Positions 42,770 through 53,923 of a stretch of 64,000 bases of DNA are shown here, piece after piece. How positions within the stretch are numbered: position 1 is the first letter of the stretch; every line of letters starts with the position of its first letter. A program made the translations under genes and the position numbers. The stretch spans positions 150,861,241-150,925,240 of the forward strand of contig CM043945.1 in the NCBI GenBank assembly GCA_014529385.2, read 5' to 3'. Below the pieces are notes generated by a model that was not told the DNA's origin, searched no databases, and saw only the letters and a list, made by a program, of their open reading frames with translations. This stretch comes from Adiantum capillus-veneris (lineage: Eukaryota > Streptophyta > Polypodiopsida > Polypodiales > Pteridaceae).

Positions 42770-44412
42770 AAGTGTCAGGGGAGAAAAAACTAGAATATTG
42801 GTTAAGCTAGTAGACCGGCCACATTAGGGATTCAAAGGAGGGAAAATAGGGATCCAAAGGGGGGGCCATCTGCAAAAGAGCCAAGTGCAACAATGGGCTA
42901 AAAAGACCCTAAGGTTCAGCCCATTAAGAATTCCAAAAAGCCCAAGTTCCAAAATTCAAAGGTTATGTCGAAAGGTCAAACCTAGGGGAATTGGATGCTT
43001 TGTGTGTGTGAAATAAAGTCTTTGCATATCGCTACATGGGAGGGGGAGAGCCCTTCTTCTAGGGGATGAGAGAGAAAGTCACACACACACACACACACAC
43101 AAGCTTCCTTTACACAAAGGGAATTAGGGACACATGTCAGCTCCCTAGCCCAGATGCCCACAAGGTGTGCCCAATTCCTATTGGATGGCCTTGGAGGTGG
43201 ACCAATGAGAATTAGGCTAGAGTAAATCTAGTTTAATTAATTTAAAAACACTTAATAAAAGAACCAATGAGAAATAAGTCTCCTAGAAGACTATTGGATA
43301 GTCTCCCAAGGGGTCCAATGAGCATTCAGGAGCCCAATGGCTTGCCTGATTCCTATTGGCCAGGAGGCAAAGGGGTCCAATGAGAGTTTAGTTTAATTAT
43401 TAAATTACCTAAAGCTCTCACAAAAGGGGAAAGGGGGACACATGTCAGGAGGCTATCACTTATGCTGCTTAATGGTCATTGGCTTGACTTGGGGAGGGCC
43501 AATAAGGCTGGAGCAAGAGCAAATAGCAAGGGGGCTCGCCCAAGAGAGGGGGGGGGGGGACTGATTTTTGCAAGCATTATCACACACACACTCACACAAT
43601 CTCATTGTGAAGAAAGAGAAGACTATCTCTTCCCAAGCTTTAATGGAGAGCTCATCACCTACTCCAAGCTTGTGAGATAGAAGCCTACATCGACACACTC
43701 TTGGCTTGTGGATGCAAATCCAACCAAGAGCCAAGCTTCAATGCATGCTCATCTCCTCTACCAAGCTAATTACTAAGCTAAATCTATGCTAATATGAGTG
43801 ATTATGTGAGGAGATGTACATCTTTCTCGTAAGATACTCCTTCTTCCTCTCAATCTACTCGCATACCCTGCTAGCTCTCACCATCTTCGAAGGTGTGTGA
43901 GGTCTTGGGTCTGAGAACGGGGATAATTAAAGTTGTGTTTACTAAGTGTTTTGCTTAGTGCATGAAGCTTTCATCTTCATTGCACTAGCTAGTCTTGAAG
44001 GAACACAAAGAATTGTATTGTACAATGTCTCTTTTGATGGGAGAAACCATAATACAAAGCCTTTTGGAGGGGGGACCGGCTCCATGCAAATCCGGTCCTC
44101 AACTGTTGTCAATAGCTTAATTTCTCTCTCTTTTGAAAGTATTGATGATGCTATCTAACTAGGTGTTATGCTTTTTGTTGCTCTCTCCACCCAAGCACTC
44201 TTGTAATTCTCATTAGGAATCTATTCTAATGAAATGCCCACTATGTTCATGTTAATTTCCGCTACACATAAGTTTTTAGACCATTAAATGTTACACTTAC
44301 ACGGTGATTTTACTACTTCTGGTTTGCGTTTTTGCACCTATTATAGGGGAAACTCTGCCAAAATTATTGCAAGAAATTTGCCATAAACTTTTTGGCCACA
44401 TTCTCTTGCGTC
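42770..44412. other. Possible LTR/leader region upstream of copia copy D, CCAAT-rich
   Basis: No reading frame is recognised. Between 43171 and 43503 the pentamer CCAAT or its complement occurs about eleven times. Two copies of ACACATGTCAG lie near 43130 and 43440. A 5' LTR of copy D is expected in this interval, but its ends and a PBS could not be placed. The tail (about 44280-44412) is the gag leader. Confidence 0.4.
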
Positions 44413-45345
44413 ATGACTGCGAGTAGTGCTTTCAAAAGAGAAGAGTACTACATCAAAAAGTTTTATGGCACAAACTTTGCTATTTGGCGACAACGTATGC
44501 AAGATGTTTTGATCAAAAAAGGCTTGATAGCACCCTTACGTGAAAGAAGAGAGAATGCGTAGAGTGATGATCAGTGGGAAGAATTGAATGAGCGTGCCAT
44601 GGTGACCATTCGTTGCACCTTGGTAAATCCATTTACTTTACCATAATGGATAAGACCAATGCCAAAGATTTATGGGATGCTCTATGTGCAGCATGGGATG
44701 GAAACAATGCCTCAAACAAGGATTTCTTGATATAGAAACTTATGTGCATGAATATGAAAGAGGCACTAATGTTAGTTCTCACTTGAACAAGTTCAACAAC
44801 ATGTTTTTACATATTACTTCAAAAGGTCTCAATTTCAGTGATGAAATGAAGGCCATTTTCTTGCAATGTTCGCTACCATTGGCATGGGGTACCTTCAACA
44901 CAGTCATAAGCAATTTTGCACCTAATGGAAGGCTAGTTTTTAGTGATGTTGCTAGTGTGTTGCTCATTGAGGAGATTCAATGTCAATCCCTTGGTGCGAG
45001 TGGGCATGGTGATGCGTATGTGGCTAGTGGCAATCGTGACAAGCAAAGGCAGCGTGATCGTAGCCTTAGTCATTTTGAGGATTGCATGCAAGGTCATAGC
45101 AAGAGTTGCGGTAAAGACATGAGAAATGTTGAGTGTTATTATTGCCATAAAAAGGGACACTTAAAGAAATATTTTCACACATTGCAACATGACAAGGGCA
45201 AGGAGAAAGTGAAGTCTGACAGACTTAAAAGAAGCGTAAAAATCAAAGAGATAAATGTGGTTGAGTCTCCAGCCATTGAGACAGTTTCTGACGTGCCAAA
45301 TGATGTGTTGATTTTCACATCGGATTTGAGTCCTGATGCATTGTT
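44413..45345 (+). pseudogene. copia gag, copy D
   Basis: Starts M-T-A-S-S-A-F-K-R-E-E and continues K-F-Y-G-T-N-F-A-I-W-R-Q-R-M-Q-D, the usual copia Gag beginning. A TAG at about 44562 and a frameshift near 44640 break it. From 44672 the frame is open again through the capsid region (L-P-L-A-W-G-T-F-N) to the nucleocapsid. The zinc knuckle C-Y-Y-C-H-K-K-G-H-L-K-K-Y-F has Phe in place of the last Cys. Confidence 0.85.
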
Positions 45346-45745
45346 AGCTTTTGACAAGTGTTATGCAATGAATTGGATTGTGGACTCAGGTGCTAACTTT
45401 CATGTAACTCCTCACAAGGAGTGGTTTTCTACGTACACTACCATGCATGGCAGAGTAAAGATAGGTAACTCTTATGAGCTTGATATATGTGGTGTGGGTA
45501 GCATCAAGCTTTCTATGCTTAATGGCACTGAGTTTATGTTGCACAATGTCAGACATGTATCCTTATTGACAAAGAATTTTTTATGTGTGCTGGACAGCTA
45601 GATGATTTGGGTTACACTACCATATTTGCTTATGGTTCTTGGATTATCAAGAAGGGAAATCTGGTCATGCTTAAAGGCCAGAATTCTGGCTCATTGTACT
45701 CACTTTATGTCTCTTTGATGAAAGATAATTCTATTTATGTAGCCT
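45346..45745 (+). pseudogene. copia protease, copy D
   Basis: N-W-I-V-D-S-G-A-N-F-H-V-T-P gives an intact active-site strand, followed by G-N-S-Y-E-L-D-I-C-G and L-H-N-V-R-H-V-S-L-L. The frame ends at 45601; the following segment is read in another frame. Confidence 0.82.
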
Positions 45746-45747
45746 AG

Positions 45748-46160
45748 TTGACGTCTATAGAGTTGTGGCATAGCCGGCTAGGTCATATGAGTCACAAGGG
45801 AATGAAAGTTTTGCAGTATTTTGGTTATAGCCTTGTGTTAGATTACTCTAACTTCTCTTTATGTGAGCATCGCATCTATGGAAATCAAAGTAGGTGGACA
45901 CCCGCGCCTTTAGACAAAGAGTTAGGAAGTCCTCTAGATTTTGTTCATAGCGACTTGTGTGGACCTATGCCAGTCAAGTCTCTAGGGGAGCATTATACTT
46001 CCTGACATTCATAGATGAGTCTACTAGAAAGGTGTGGGTTTATCTCTTGAAGCAGAAGAGTGACGTCTTTAGTGTCTTTTAGAAGTTCTTAGCCTTGGTA
46101 GAGAACCAAAAGATGACGATGATCAAAATTGATTCTACATACCTCTGTGCAAAATTGATG
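45748..46160 (+). pseudogene. copia pre-integrase and integrase start, copy D
   Basis: L-W-H-S-R-L-G-H-M-S-H-K-G-M is the pre-integrase zinc-binding region, followed by [10 protein letters not shown] and, after a frameshift near 45995, T-F-I-D-E-S-T-R-K with the first catalytic Asp. A TAG follows near 46081, and the similarity ends by about 46160. Confidence 0.82.
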
Positions 46161-46429
46161 CGAACGGAGAGTTGTCCCGATACGACTACACATAGAGAAG
46201 GCAAGGCGAGGGCAAAAAACTACATTAAAAAGCATGGAGAAGCCCAAAAGAACCAAAACATGAAATGTTTTTCAAGGTTGTATATGATTTTTGGTTATAC
46301 AAATCTCACTTCAAAAAACTCACTCATGGGCACATACAGTAATGCGACAATTGGTGCTACCCTAGCGACTTGCCTTGCATATACATGTGCTTGCTAAAGC
46401 AAGCTAAAGCAAAAAAAAAAAAAAAAAGC

Positions 46430-46749
46430 CCACATTCTATTTTGACACCGGGTGTCATTTCCATATGTAAAATAAGGTGAAGTAAGAAAATGACTTTTTG
46501 AATAATTTATTAGATGAGGTATATAATTTTACCTTCTATATTATGAGTACATTTGTACATTATAGAGGTTGTTCCCATGCATCTCAATACACTATCACAA
46601 GGCTCATCACCCGTTCTTATTATGTACATGCTATTGCATGACACGGTATAGAACGGAGCACCCTTCAAATTTTGGAAGGTATGTTTTATTTTCCTCCTCT
46701 GTAATCTATAGTCTCTCTTCTTACTCGTTTCCTTCTCTCTTGCACACAT

Positions 46750-46794
<45 letters not shown>

Positions 46795-49560
46795 ACTTGA
46801 AGTGAAAGGTAGTGGCAACGTCTATCTCCATATGCCTTGTTTATTTGATGTATTCATTAGCAAAAGTGGTGAGTGAAAGTAGTGGTAGATTCTTTTTGAG
46901 GACTTTTTTTTGTAGATTTGGTTTCTTTAAGATTCAGTGGTAGTAGCACATACAAAGGTGAGCAATGCTATACTTGAGCAGTTGCAAAAGTGAGTTGATG
47001 GAGGTGAGAGGGCAAGGCACCAAGATAAAATAATAATGCATGAGAGGTGGGTTGACTGGAGTTGGCGATGACATGTCCTTTGGCCTTTTGTTTAAAGTGA
47101 GATGAGTGATCTCTCTCTTTCTCTTTGTGTGTGATGTAGATGCGAGACTCTCATACTAGAACTTGGAGTCTCTCTGGAATCTAATTCCCTTTCTTCTCTA
47201 CATCTCTTTGGATTCCCTTCAAGAAGCCACATTGAGCATCACCTCTTTGGCTTACATCACTGAGTTGCTTGTCTACTCTTAGCCCAAGGAGCACTTCAGA
47301 GACTCAGGCCAAGATCCACCTTATAAAACTCACTTGTGGCACATATATTCAAGAGCTACTTTTGTTAACCCTTCATTTGACATCATTAAGGTTGGGACTA
47401 TTCACCATTCACGGCTATGTATCCCCCGATTGAAACAAAATATGTGTCTTATTTCTGGATTATAATGACAATTCCAAAGCAAAAGTCTAAGTACTTCCAC
47501 ATGCATAACTTTATCAATGTGTTTTATTCTTTCAATTGATTTAGCAAAACGCCTTGCACAAAGCAATCAAAACCTAAATGTTGTTAAACAAAGTTCCTCC
47601 ATATGCAGCTATGTGTATGTATGTTTTGAAATTTGTTTTTTTTTAAAGACTAGCTCCATTAGGTCTCCTTAATCTTAACACTAGTTTGGTAACCTAATAG
47701 GACATAAAAGTGTCTTTTTAGGGTTTTGAAAAACTTCCAAAACCATAGTAGATCCACTCTTTTTGAAAAATCTTTTTATGAGCTTACAATTCAGGAACTA
47801 CTACATATGGAAAAAACAACAAACTTATAAAATTTATCACCACTTGGTCACAACAAGACTTCAAAATTTATTGGACCAGTCAATTTTGCCCAAAAGAACC
47901 ATTTCTTACGGTTGGTTGCATATAAATGAGACTGGGATTTTTATAGGACATTAGATAAAATTCCCTGGTAACTTCTACCTCATTTTTTGTTTTTTTGGCA
48001 AAAAAAAATAGGTACAAAAATGTTACATTTTTGCCATTCCGAGGACCTATCATCAAAGTTTCTATAGTCACGCTCAATATAGATACTATATACTATATAC
48101 ATGTTTTCTTAGTTCCCTTTAGCCTTTGGATTCAAAAGGAGCCATGGAGAACGTCAAAAAAATAATAGATGTCTTACTAAGTGGAACCTTGGGGACAGTG
48201 ATGAAGTGCTGAATACAACAAACATGAAAAAAGTGGGTTTAGCATTATGACCTCTAGAATCTCATAGAAACTACTCAATATCTAGCCAAATTTGAAGTAA
48301 ACTCAAGGAAGATTAGTTGTATGTGACACCTGCCACTTACACAATCAAAATTGTATTTGGATATAAATAAAGCCACCAATTTTTTTATAAAAGTGCTAAA
48401 TTTGATGAAAAAACGGGATTAGGCAATTCTTGTAATTTGGTCATAACTTTCAACTTTAGACCTTCATTCTCCCTAGGAGCATCAAAACATGTGAGAACTA
48501 ATAAGTCTGATCCTCTAGCAATCTAAACCTCACAAACATGAATTTTCGACCGGTACAATTGCAAAAATTTGAAAATAAAAATGCCAAAAATAGGACACGT
48601 CTTTTCACACAGTTTAGGTTCAAAATGTTGTGCAAGAGTAAGCTTAATGGTGAAATCAATATTCCAAAAAAATATCAAGTTTTTTTCAGCTCATAAAGCA
48701 ACTTTGTGGATGTATAGCACCTAGAAGTTCATTTTCAAACTCTTCAAATAATTCAAGCAAAATGGTCACTTAACAAGACATAAAAGTGTCTAAGGACATA
48801 AAAGTGTCATGATACCAGTCTAATGTTAAGTGTGTAAGTGAAGGGTGAGTTTAGGAATTGAAAAGACATATGAAGGTGTGAAGTCAAAAGACTTTTTGTG
48901 TCCATATAAAGAGGTGGACGACTTCACATTGGTGCATTTGTGTTTTTTTTTTTCTTTATTTTCCCTTTAGTGTTTTCTTCTCTTTCAAGTGTTCTTGTTA
49001 TGTAGGCAATGGTTTTTTTTTTGAAGCCATTAAGAATATCATATGATATGAGAAAATAAAAAGGAAAAAGAAAACTCAAAATTCATTATCATAAAGTATA
49101 GGCAAAACAATGTTGGAGCTGCATTCTATTTGCCATTGCTTTTATGAGCATGTATAAACCCTTGGGAAGGTTATAAGAACCAATAGACTGGTAATTTTCT
49201 AAAAATTCAATTTTTTTTCTTAAGTACTTTTCTTGTAACATAGGTGATTCAAAGCAAGAAATATCTTTACTCTCCTAAAAAGAGTGATTTTGTTTTTACA
49301 CAATTTGTTTATCATTGTGGGATGGTCTAGTGTTCAAGTCTTGCATACTGCTTAAAATCACAATTTGACACTTGGCTATGAGTCGCATATTTTTCTTAGC
49401 AATGTTTACATCCCAACAATTCAAAACAGAATGAAGTCCCACAATTTTGATCGACTCCTTGGGCAATTTTGACGAAAGCAGGGCCCAATTGCACTACCTA
49501 GTACCACATGTAGCTCGCTTATCCACTTCTTGAACATAAATTCAAAGCGCATATTGAAAA
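46430..49560. other. Intergenic DNA, no gene recognised
   Basis: Contains a (CT)n run at 46751-46791, a few T-runs, and the words GACATAAAAGTGTC repeated near 47702, 48777 and 48795. Open frames are short and show no motif. Confidence 0.5.
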
Positions 49561-49569
49561 TGCACATCA

Positions 49570-49688
<119 letters not shown>

Positions 49689-49700
49689 CTCAAATAGACG

Positions 49701-49824
49701 TCTCTCTCTCATAGCTCAAGTAGGCGCTAGCACCCACTTGACCAGAGACACACACACACACACACACACAGTCCTACTTGAGCAAAGATAGAGAGAGACG
49801 CCTACTTGAGCTATGAGAGAGAGA
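49701..49824. repeat. Inverted repeat beside the gammaCAL pseudogene
   Basis: TCTCTCTCTCATAGCTCAAG... (49701-49726) pairs with 49799-49824. Arms are 26 bp; the loop holds the AC run. Confidence 0.8.
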
Positions 49825-49999
49825 GAGAGAGAATGCTCAACAAAACCATCGGCTATGGCCTTTGTAGCTCGCTGTGCCGTGTCTAGCGCGACATTGTTGG
49901 GGCTTTCTTGCCTGCTCAGTCACAACCCAAATTTCCAAACACAAGATTGATCCTTCTGGAGTTGAACTCGGTGGCGCCCGTGAAATCTTTTGGTGATGT

Positions 50000-50226
50000 T
50001 GTTGGAATTAGGGTTGCAGAGAAACACACACATCTTGGAGAAGACGAAGGAAGCTCAAGGCACACAATAAAGAGTATATTACTTAGTGTGAAATGGAAAG
50101 ATAGATAGCCCTAGAGTGATGGGCGTATATACAATGCACAGGGGAAAAAACCTCCTAAAGAGGGAAAAAATGCCCCGGTGGTCCTAGTGTGTTCACACAC
50201 ATCACTACCACATGTATATGGTAACA
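50000..50226 (-). repeat. 3' LTR of copia copy E
   Basis: 227 bp, TGTTACC...TTCCAACA on the minus strand. It differs from the 5' LTR at a handful of positions. Confidence 0.95.
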
Positions 50227-50240
50227 AATCCCCCCTGGAG
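50227..50240 (-). other. Polypurine tract, copy E
   Basis: CTCCAGGGGGGATT on the minus strand, adjoining the LTR start. Confidence 0.8.
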
Positions 50241-50301
50241 TGATGCGGTGAACGAGAGCTAGCACATGAGTAAAGGGAAGTGCCATGCACTAAGGACATG
50301 A

Positions 50302-51311
50302 TCAGTCCACAAAGGGGAGTAAGCCCAAAGCTTTGCGGAAAGCTTCAAGCTTCTCACGAGACAATGCCTTTGTGAAAAGATCTGCAAGGTTGTCCTGTGT
50401 TGGCACATAAGCCAAGCTGATCTCTCCTGCTGAGAGCCTCTCCCTGACATAGTGGTAATGCACCTCAATGTGCTTTGTGCGAGCATGAAAAACTGGGTTC
50501 CTCGCTCTAACTGTCAGTGTAGATAGTGTTGGCAGTGTCATGTCCAACACCGAAATCAGCCATAAGGCGTCTAAGCCATACACACTCAACCGTAGCTGTG
50601 AAGACTGCCCTGTACTGAGCCTCACAACTTGAAGTGGCCACATTAGGTTGCTTCTTGCTCAACCATGATATACATGAGCTGCCAAGCATGAAACAAAAAC
50701 CACTTGTGGACACTCGCGGGTCAAAACAACCAGCCCTGTGCATAACCCTTTGCAACAAGTCGAGCCTTATGGCGATCGATCTCACCATACGGCTTGCGTT
50801 TCAACTTGTAAACCCACTTCGTACCAATGGCCTTTTTGCCAGGAGGCAAATCACATAAAGTCCATGTGTCATTTTCTATAAGTGCATCATATTCTGATTG
50901 CATGGCAGCCATCCAATTTTCTGAATTTTGTGCTTCATCAAAAGACAGAGGCTCCTCAACATCATGTAAACTAGACACAGCCAAAGCATAAAAATCTGAT
51001 GCATAAGATGCATGGCGAGAGCCTGAACGAGTATGACTAGACAAAGGTGCATCCAATTTACTGTCACGCAAAGTGTGCACCAGCCATTTCCGCATACCTC
51101 TAGCCTGCTCATTTTCAGCCCTTTCCTCATCAAGTACATCATGTACATCTGCATCAGTAATAGGCTGATCTAAAACATTTTCAGAAACCCCCATAGGCTG
51201 TACATTTGCCTCATTGGAACTTACATTCGTATTTCCACCACTGAAAAGAGGCAACAAAGTGTCATAAGTGTCCTGTGAGCTTACATTATTGTCTCTAGTA
51301 CATAACAGCAA
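50302..51311 (-). pseudogene. copia RT/RNase H with core deleted, copy E
   Basis: The frame 51311-50721 holds the RT N-terminus (I-G-T-K-W-V-Y-K-L-K, A-R-L-V-A-K-G-Y-A-Q-G). Around 50735 it jumps to the RNase H region read in other frames: D-P-R-V-S-T-S-G-F-C-F, S-S-C-E-A-Q-Y-R-A, then T-K-H-I-E-V-H-Y-H and D-L-F-T-K-A-L at the end. The palm with the Y-V-D-D box is missing, roughly 200 residues. So no polymerase can be made. Confidence 0.88.
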
Positions 51312-51660
51312 GGGCTAAACAGAATCAGCTTGACTTTTGACCATACATCGTGCCATTTCCGTAAGTGACCTGCTTTTCCTCTCAGCAACACCATTTTGCT
51401 AAGGTGTATAAGGTACTGTACATTGGTGTTTTATCCCACGACTAGCTAGAAATGCATTAAATTCATGAGAGATATACTCCCCCCCTCGATCGGAACGGAG
51501 GGTGCCCATAGTACATTTCGAGAAATTTTCAGCCATAGCCAGAAATTGTTTGAAGCGCATAAAAACTTCGGACTTCGCTTTAAGCGGAAATACCCATGCA
51601 TGCCTGGAGTAATCGTCAATGAAAGTCACGAACTACACGTAATTGCCCAAGGACGAAGTT
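51312..51660 (-). pseudogene. copia integrase fragment, copy E
   Basis: M-T-F-I-D-D-Y-S-R-H-A-W (first Asp) and L-R-S-D-R-G-G-E-Y (second Asp) are in one frame, which ends in a stop just after V-P-Y-T-P. The next codons read Q-N-G-V-A-E-R, with the catalytic Glu, and the segment soon runs into the linker before RT; the C-terminal domain appears deleted. Confidence 0.85.
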
Positions 51661-52528
51661 TGCATGGGCCCACAAACTCCACATGCATCTTACCCAAAAT
51701 ACAGCCTTCACAAACATGTTTGACAGGTGCTTCAAGAGGCGGCAAAGAAGCAACCATATCAGATTTCTGCAAACGCAACAAACTAGCAAAATTTAGATGA
51801 CCAAAACGTGCATGCCAAAGTTTTGCATCTGAAATAGCCCTTGAATCTGCAACAACATTTGCAAAATTTTGTCCACACTTGTCATACAAAGTGAGCTTAT
51901 ACAGCCCACAGCACAAAAGGCCAGATGCAACAATTTCATCACCAAAACTGAGATCATGAACTATAAATTTGTCATCCACAAATTTGACTACAAGTCCAAG
52001 TCTAGCAAGTGTGGATATAGATAAGAGATTCTTCTTGATCCCAGGTACATAAAGTGCATCAACAAGTGTGAAGGAACTGCCATTAGCAGCAGTGAGCACA
52101 ATCTCTCCAACTCCCTGAACTGGATAAGAGGCGTTGTTGGCACAAGTGACTGAATTCCCATGAGGGACAAACTCGAGAGAGGTAAACAATTCACGATGTG
52201 AGGTAATGTGCTTTGTGGCACCACTGTCGAAATACCACACATGTGAATCTGCAGCAACTGACAAGCATGCATCATGGACAGCAGGATTGTAAGTGCACTC
52301 TGCACTAAAAGCCCATTCTGCATCAACATCAGCATTACAGTCTCCTTTTACAGAAGACTCAACAATGGCTACATTTGTAGTGGAGCCAGCATTTGCAGTG
52401 GAACCACCCTCTTTCTTCTTAGCCTCTTTGGCCTTCAACTTAGGACACGACTTGATCAAGTGATCATTGGCTTTACAATAATGGTAACGCATCTTCTTTT
52501 TGCCCTTATCACCAGAATTTCCAAACAA
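51626..52528 (-). CDS. copia nucleocapsid-protease-pre-integrase frame, copy E
   Basis: An open frame of 300 codons. At the start a decayed zinc knuckle, Y-H-Y-C-K-A-N-D-H-L-I-K-S-C, has Tyr for the first Cys. Protease follows with W-Y-F-D-S-G-A-T-K-H-I-T near residue 95 (DSG intact) and L-Y-V-P-G-I-K-K-N-L-L-S. Pre-integrase follows with W-H-A-R-F-G-H-L-N and C-E-G-C-I-L-G-K, an HHCC zinc-binding pattern. It ends where the integrase core continues in another frame. Confidence 0.88.
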   Translation of the reverse strand: MFGNSGDKGKKKMRYHYCKANDHLIKSCPKLKAKEAKKKEGGSTANAGSTTNVAIVESSVKGDCNADVDAEWAFSAECTYNPAVHDACLSVAADSHVWYFDSGATKHITSHRELFTSLEFVPHGNSVTCANNASYPVQGVGEIVLTAANGSSFTLVDALYVPGIKKNLLSISTLARLGLVVKFVDDKFIVHDLSFGDEIVASGLLCCGLYKLTLYDKCGQNFANVVADSRAISDAKLWHARFGHLNFASLLRLQKSDMVASLPPLEAPVKHVCEGCILGKMHVEFVGPCKLRPWAITCSS

Positions 52529-53336
52529 ATTGCTGCCAGCAGAAGTATTAGGAATAGAATTTTTGCCACTCGCAGCAGAACCATAAGAAGTGGCTGCATT
52601 GCTGTTTTACCACCCTTTCTTTGAGAAGCAATAAAAGCCTGTTCAACTGCACGCTACCTAGTCCTGTTTTTTCTGGAAAGTGACTCTTGCAACAGCAATG
52701 TGCATAATGCATCAAACTTGACAACTTCTGGATTTCCTTGGGTCATAAGTCTCAAAGTACTAGCAAAAGTCTGGTAAGAATCTGGTAAGGCATCAAGAAC
52801 AGTTTGCACAAGGGAACTGTCTGAAATGACTTCTCCTGTAGAAATACGTTGCTCATTGATATCCTTGACACTAGCAAGGAAAGTGTCCATATCATCTTCC
52901 TCATGCATAATCTTCGACTCCAACTCTTTACGCAGCAAAGCAATTTTAGCCTCATTGCGACTTGCATAAAGACCAGCCAAAATATCCCAAGCCTGTTTTG
53001 CAGATTTTGCTGAATGGATGTGAGGAACAATGGTGCGCTTCACAGACAACGCAATCAATGCATGAGCCTACGCATCCTTAACATCCCAACGAGCTTGTTC
53101 TGCCGTAGGCAAAACAACTCTAACAGCAGCAATCCTTGCAGGAAGACCTGCAACATCCTCAACATTGCCTACATCCTCAGAACAGGACGTACATCAATAC
53201 CCTGCACAATATTTCAGACGCCCTTTGACACAAGAACGTGTTGCATCATATAAGCCCACATAGGGTAATTGTCCCCATCCAACCTATCCTCAGCAGCAAA
53301 CATCTTGAACACATCTGTGTTGTTGTTGTCAGCCAT
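52529..53336 (-). pseudogene. copia gag, copy E
   Basis: Begins M-A-D-N-N-N-T-D-V-F-K-M at 53336 and continues G-D-N-Y-P-M-W-A-Y-M-M. A frameshift near 53200 and another near 53060 follow. The frame 53058-52654 carries the UBN2-type capsid (A-W-D-I-L-A-G-L-Y, F-D-A-L-C-T-L-L-L-Q-E). The structural protein is therefore split. Confidence 0.86.
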
Positions 53337-53683
53337 GGTAGTGCTGCACCTGATGTGAAAACTGCCCGAAAATAGGAGAAACGGAGCGAGAACAACCTAT
53401 GCTATATAGCACAAACCGTAGAAGACTATAAGGCACCTGTTATGCAAAAAATGGCACTGACAGAAACTCTGCACAAAATGACGAAATAGCATGTGCAGTA
53501 CTGCCTGTAGTGGAAACGGAAGCCAAAATGAGCCCAAATCAAAAATTTGAGCAGACCAAGCTCTTTGAGCTTACCCGAAGTATTTGTCAACCTGCGAATG
53601 CTCACCAAAGCTCACTGAAATCGGAGAAAGTGAGCAGAGTGTACTGGAGCAGCTGGCGACTAAGCTCGAGAGGACGTAAACCT

Positions 53684-53695
53684 GCTCTGATACCA
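53684..53695 (-). other. Primer-binding site (tRNA-iMet type), copy E
   Basis: TGGTATCAGAGC on the minus strand, two bases from the 5' LTR. Confidence 0.95.
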
Positions 53696-53697
53696 AT

Positions 53698-53923
53698 TGT
53701 TGGAATTAGGGTTGCAGAGAAACACACACAGCTTGGAGAAGACGAAGGAAGCTCAAGGCACACAATAAAGAGTATCTTACTTAGTGTGCAATGGAAAGAT
53801 AGATAGCCCTAGAGGATGGGCGTATATACAATGCACGGGGGAAAAATCCTCCTAAAGAGGGAAAAAATACCCCGGCGGTCCTAGTGTGTTCACACACATC
53901 ACTACCACATGTATATGGTAACA
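53698..53923 (-). repeat. 5' LTR of copia copy E
   Basis: 226 bp, nearly identical to 50000-50226, which indicates a fairly recent insertion into the gammaCAL copy. Confidence 0.95.

Larger units (their letters stand above)
44413..46160 (+). mobile_element. Ty1/copia element copy D (truncated)
   Basis: A different copia family from copies 1-3 and E. Gag, protease, pre-integrase and the first part of integrase are present in order. Nothing of RT is found, and the sequence changes to unrelated DNA around 46160, before a 17-base poly-A at 46411-46427. Stops occur throughout. Confidence 0.85.
50000..53923 (-). mobile_element. Ty1/copia element copy E (internally deleted)
   Basis: A 3924-bp minus-strand element with near-identical LTRs (50000-50226, 53698-53923), iMet PBS (53684-53695), purine tract (50227-50240) and target duplications GATGT at 49995-49999 and 53924-53928. 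It is a different family from copies 1-3. Gag, protease, pre-integrase and part of integrase are present, but most of RT is deleted. Confidence 0.95.

Noticed and set aside
46411-46427. Poly-A as the end of a SINE/LINE or retrogene
   Set aside because: Only 17 A's, no matching target duplications or recognisable body upstream could be defined.
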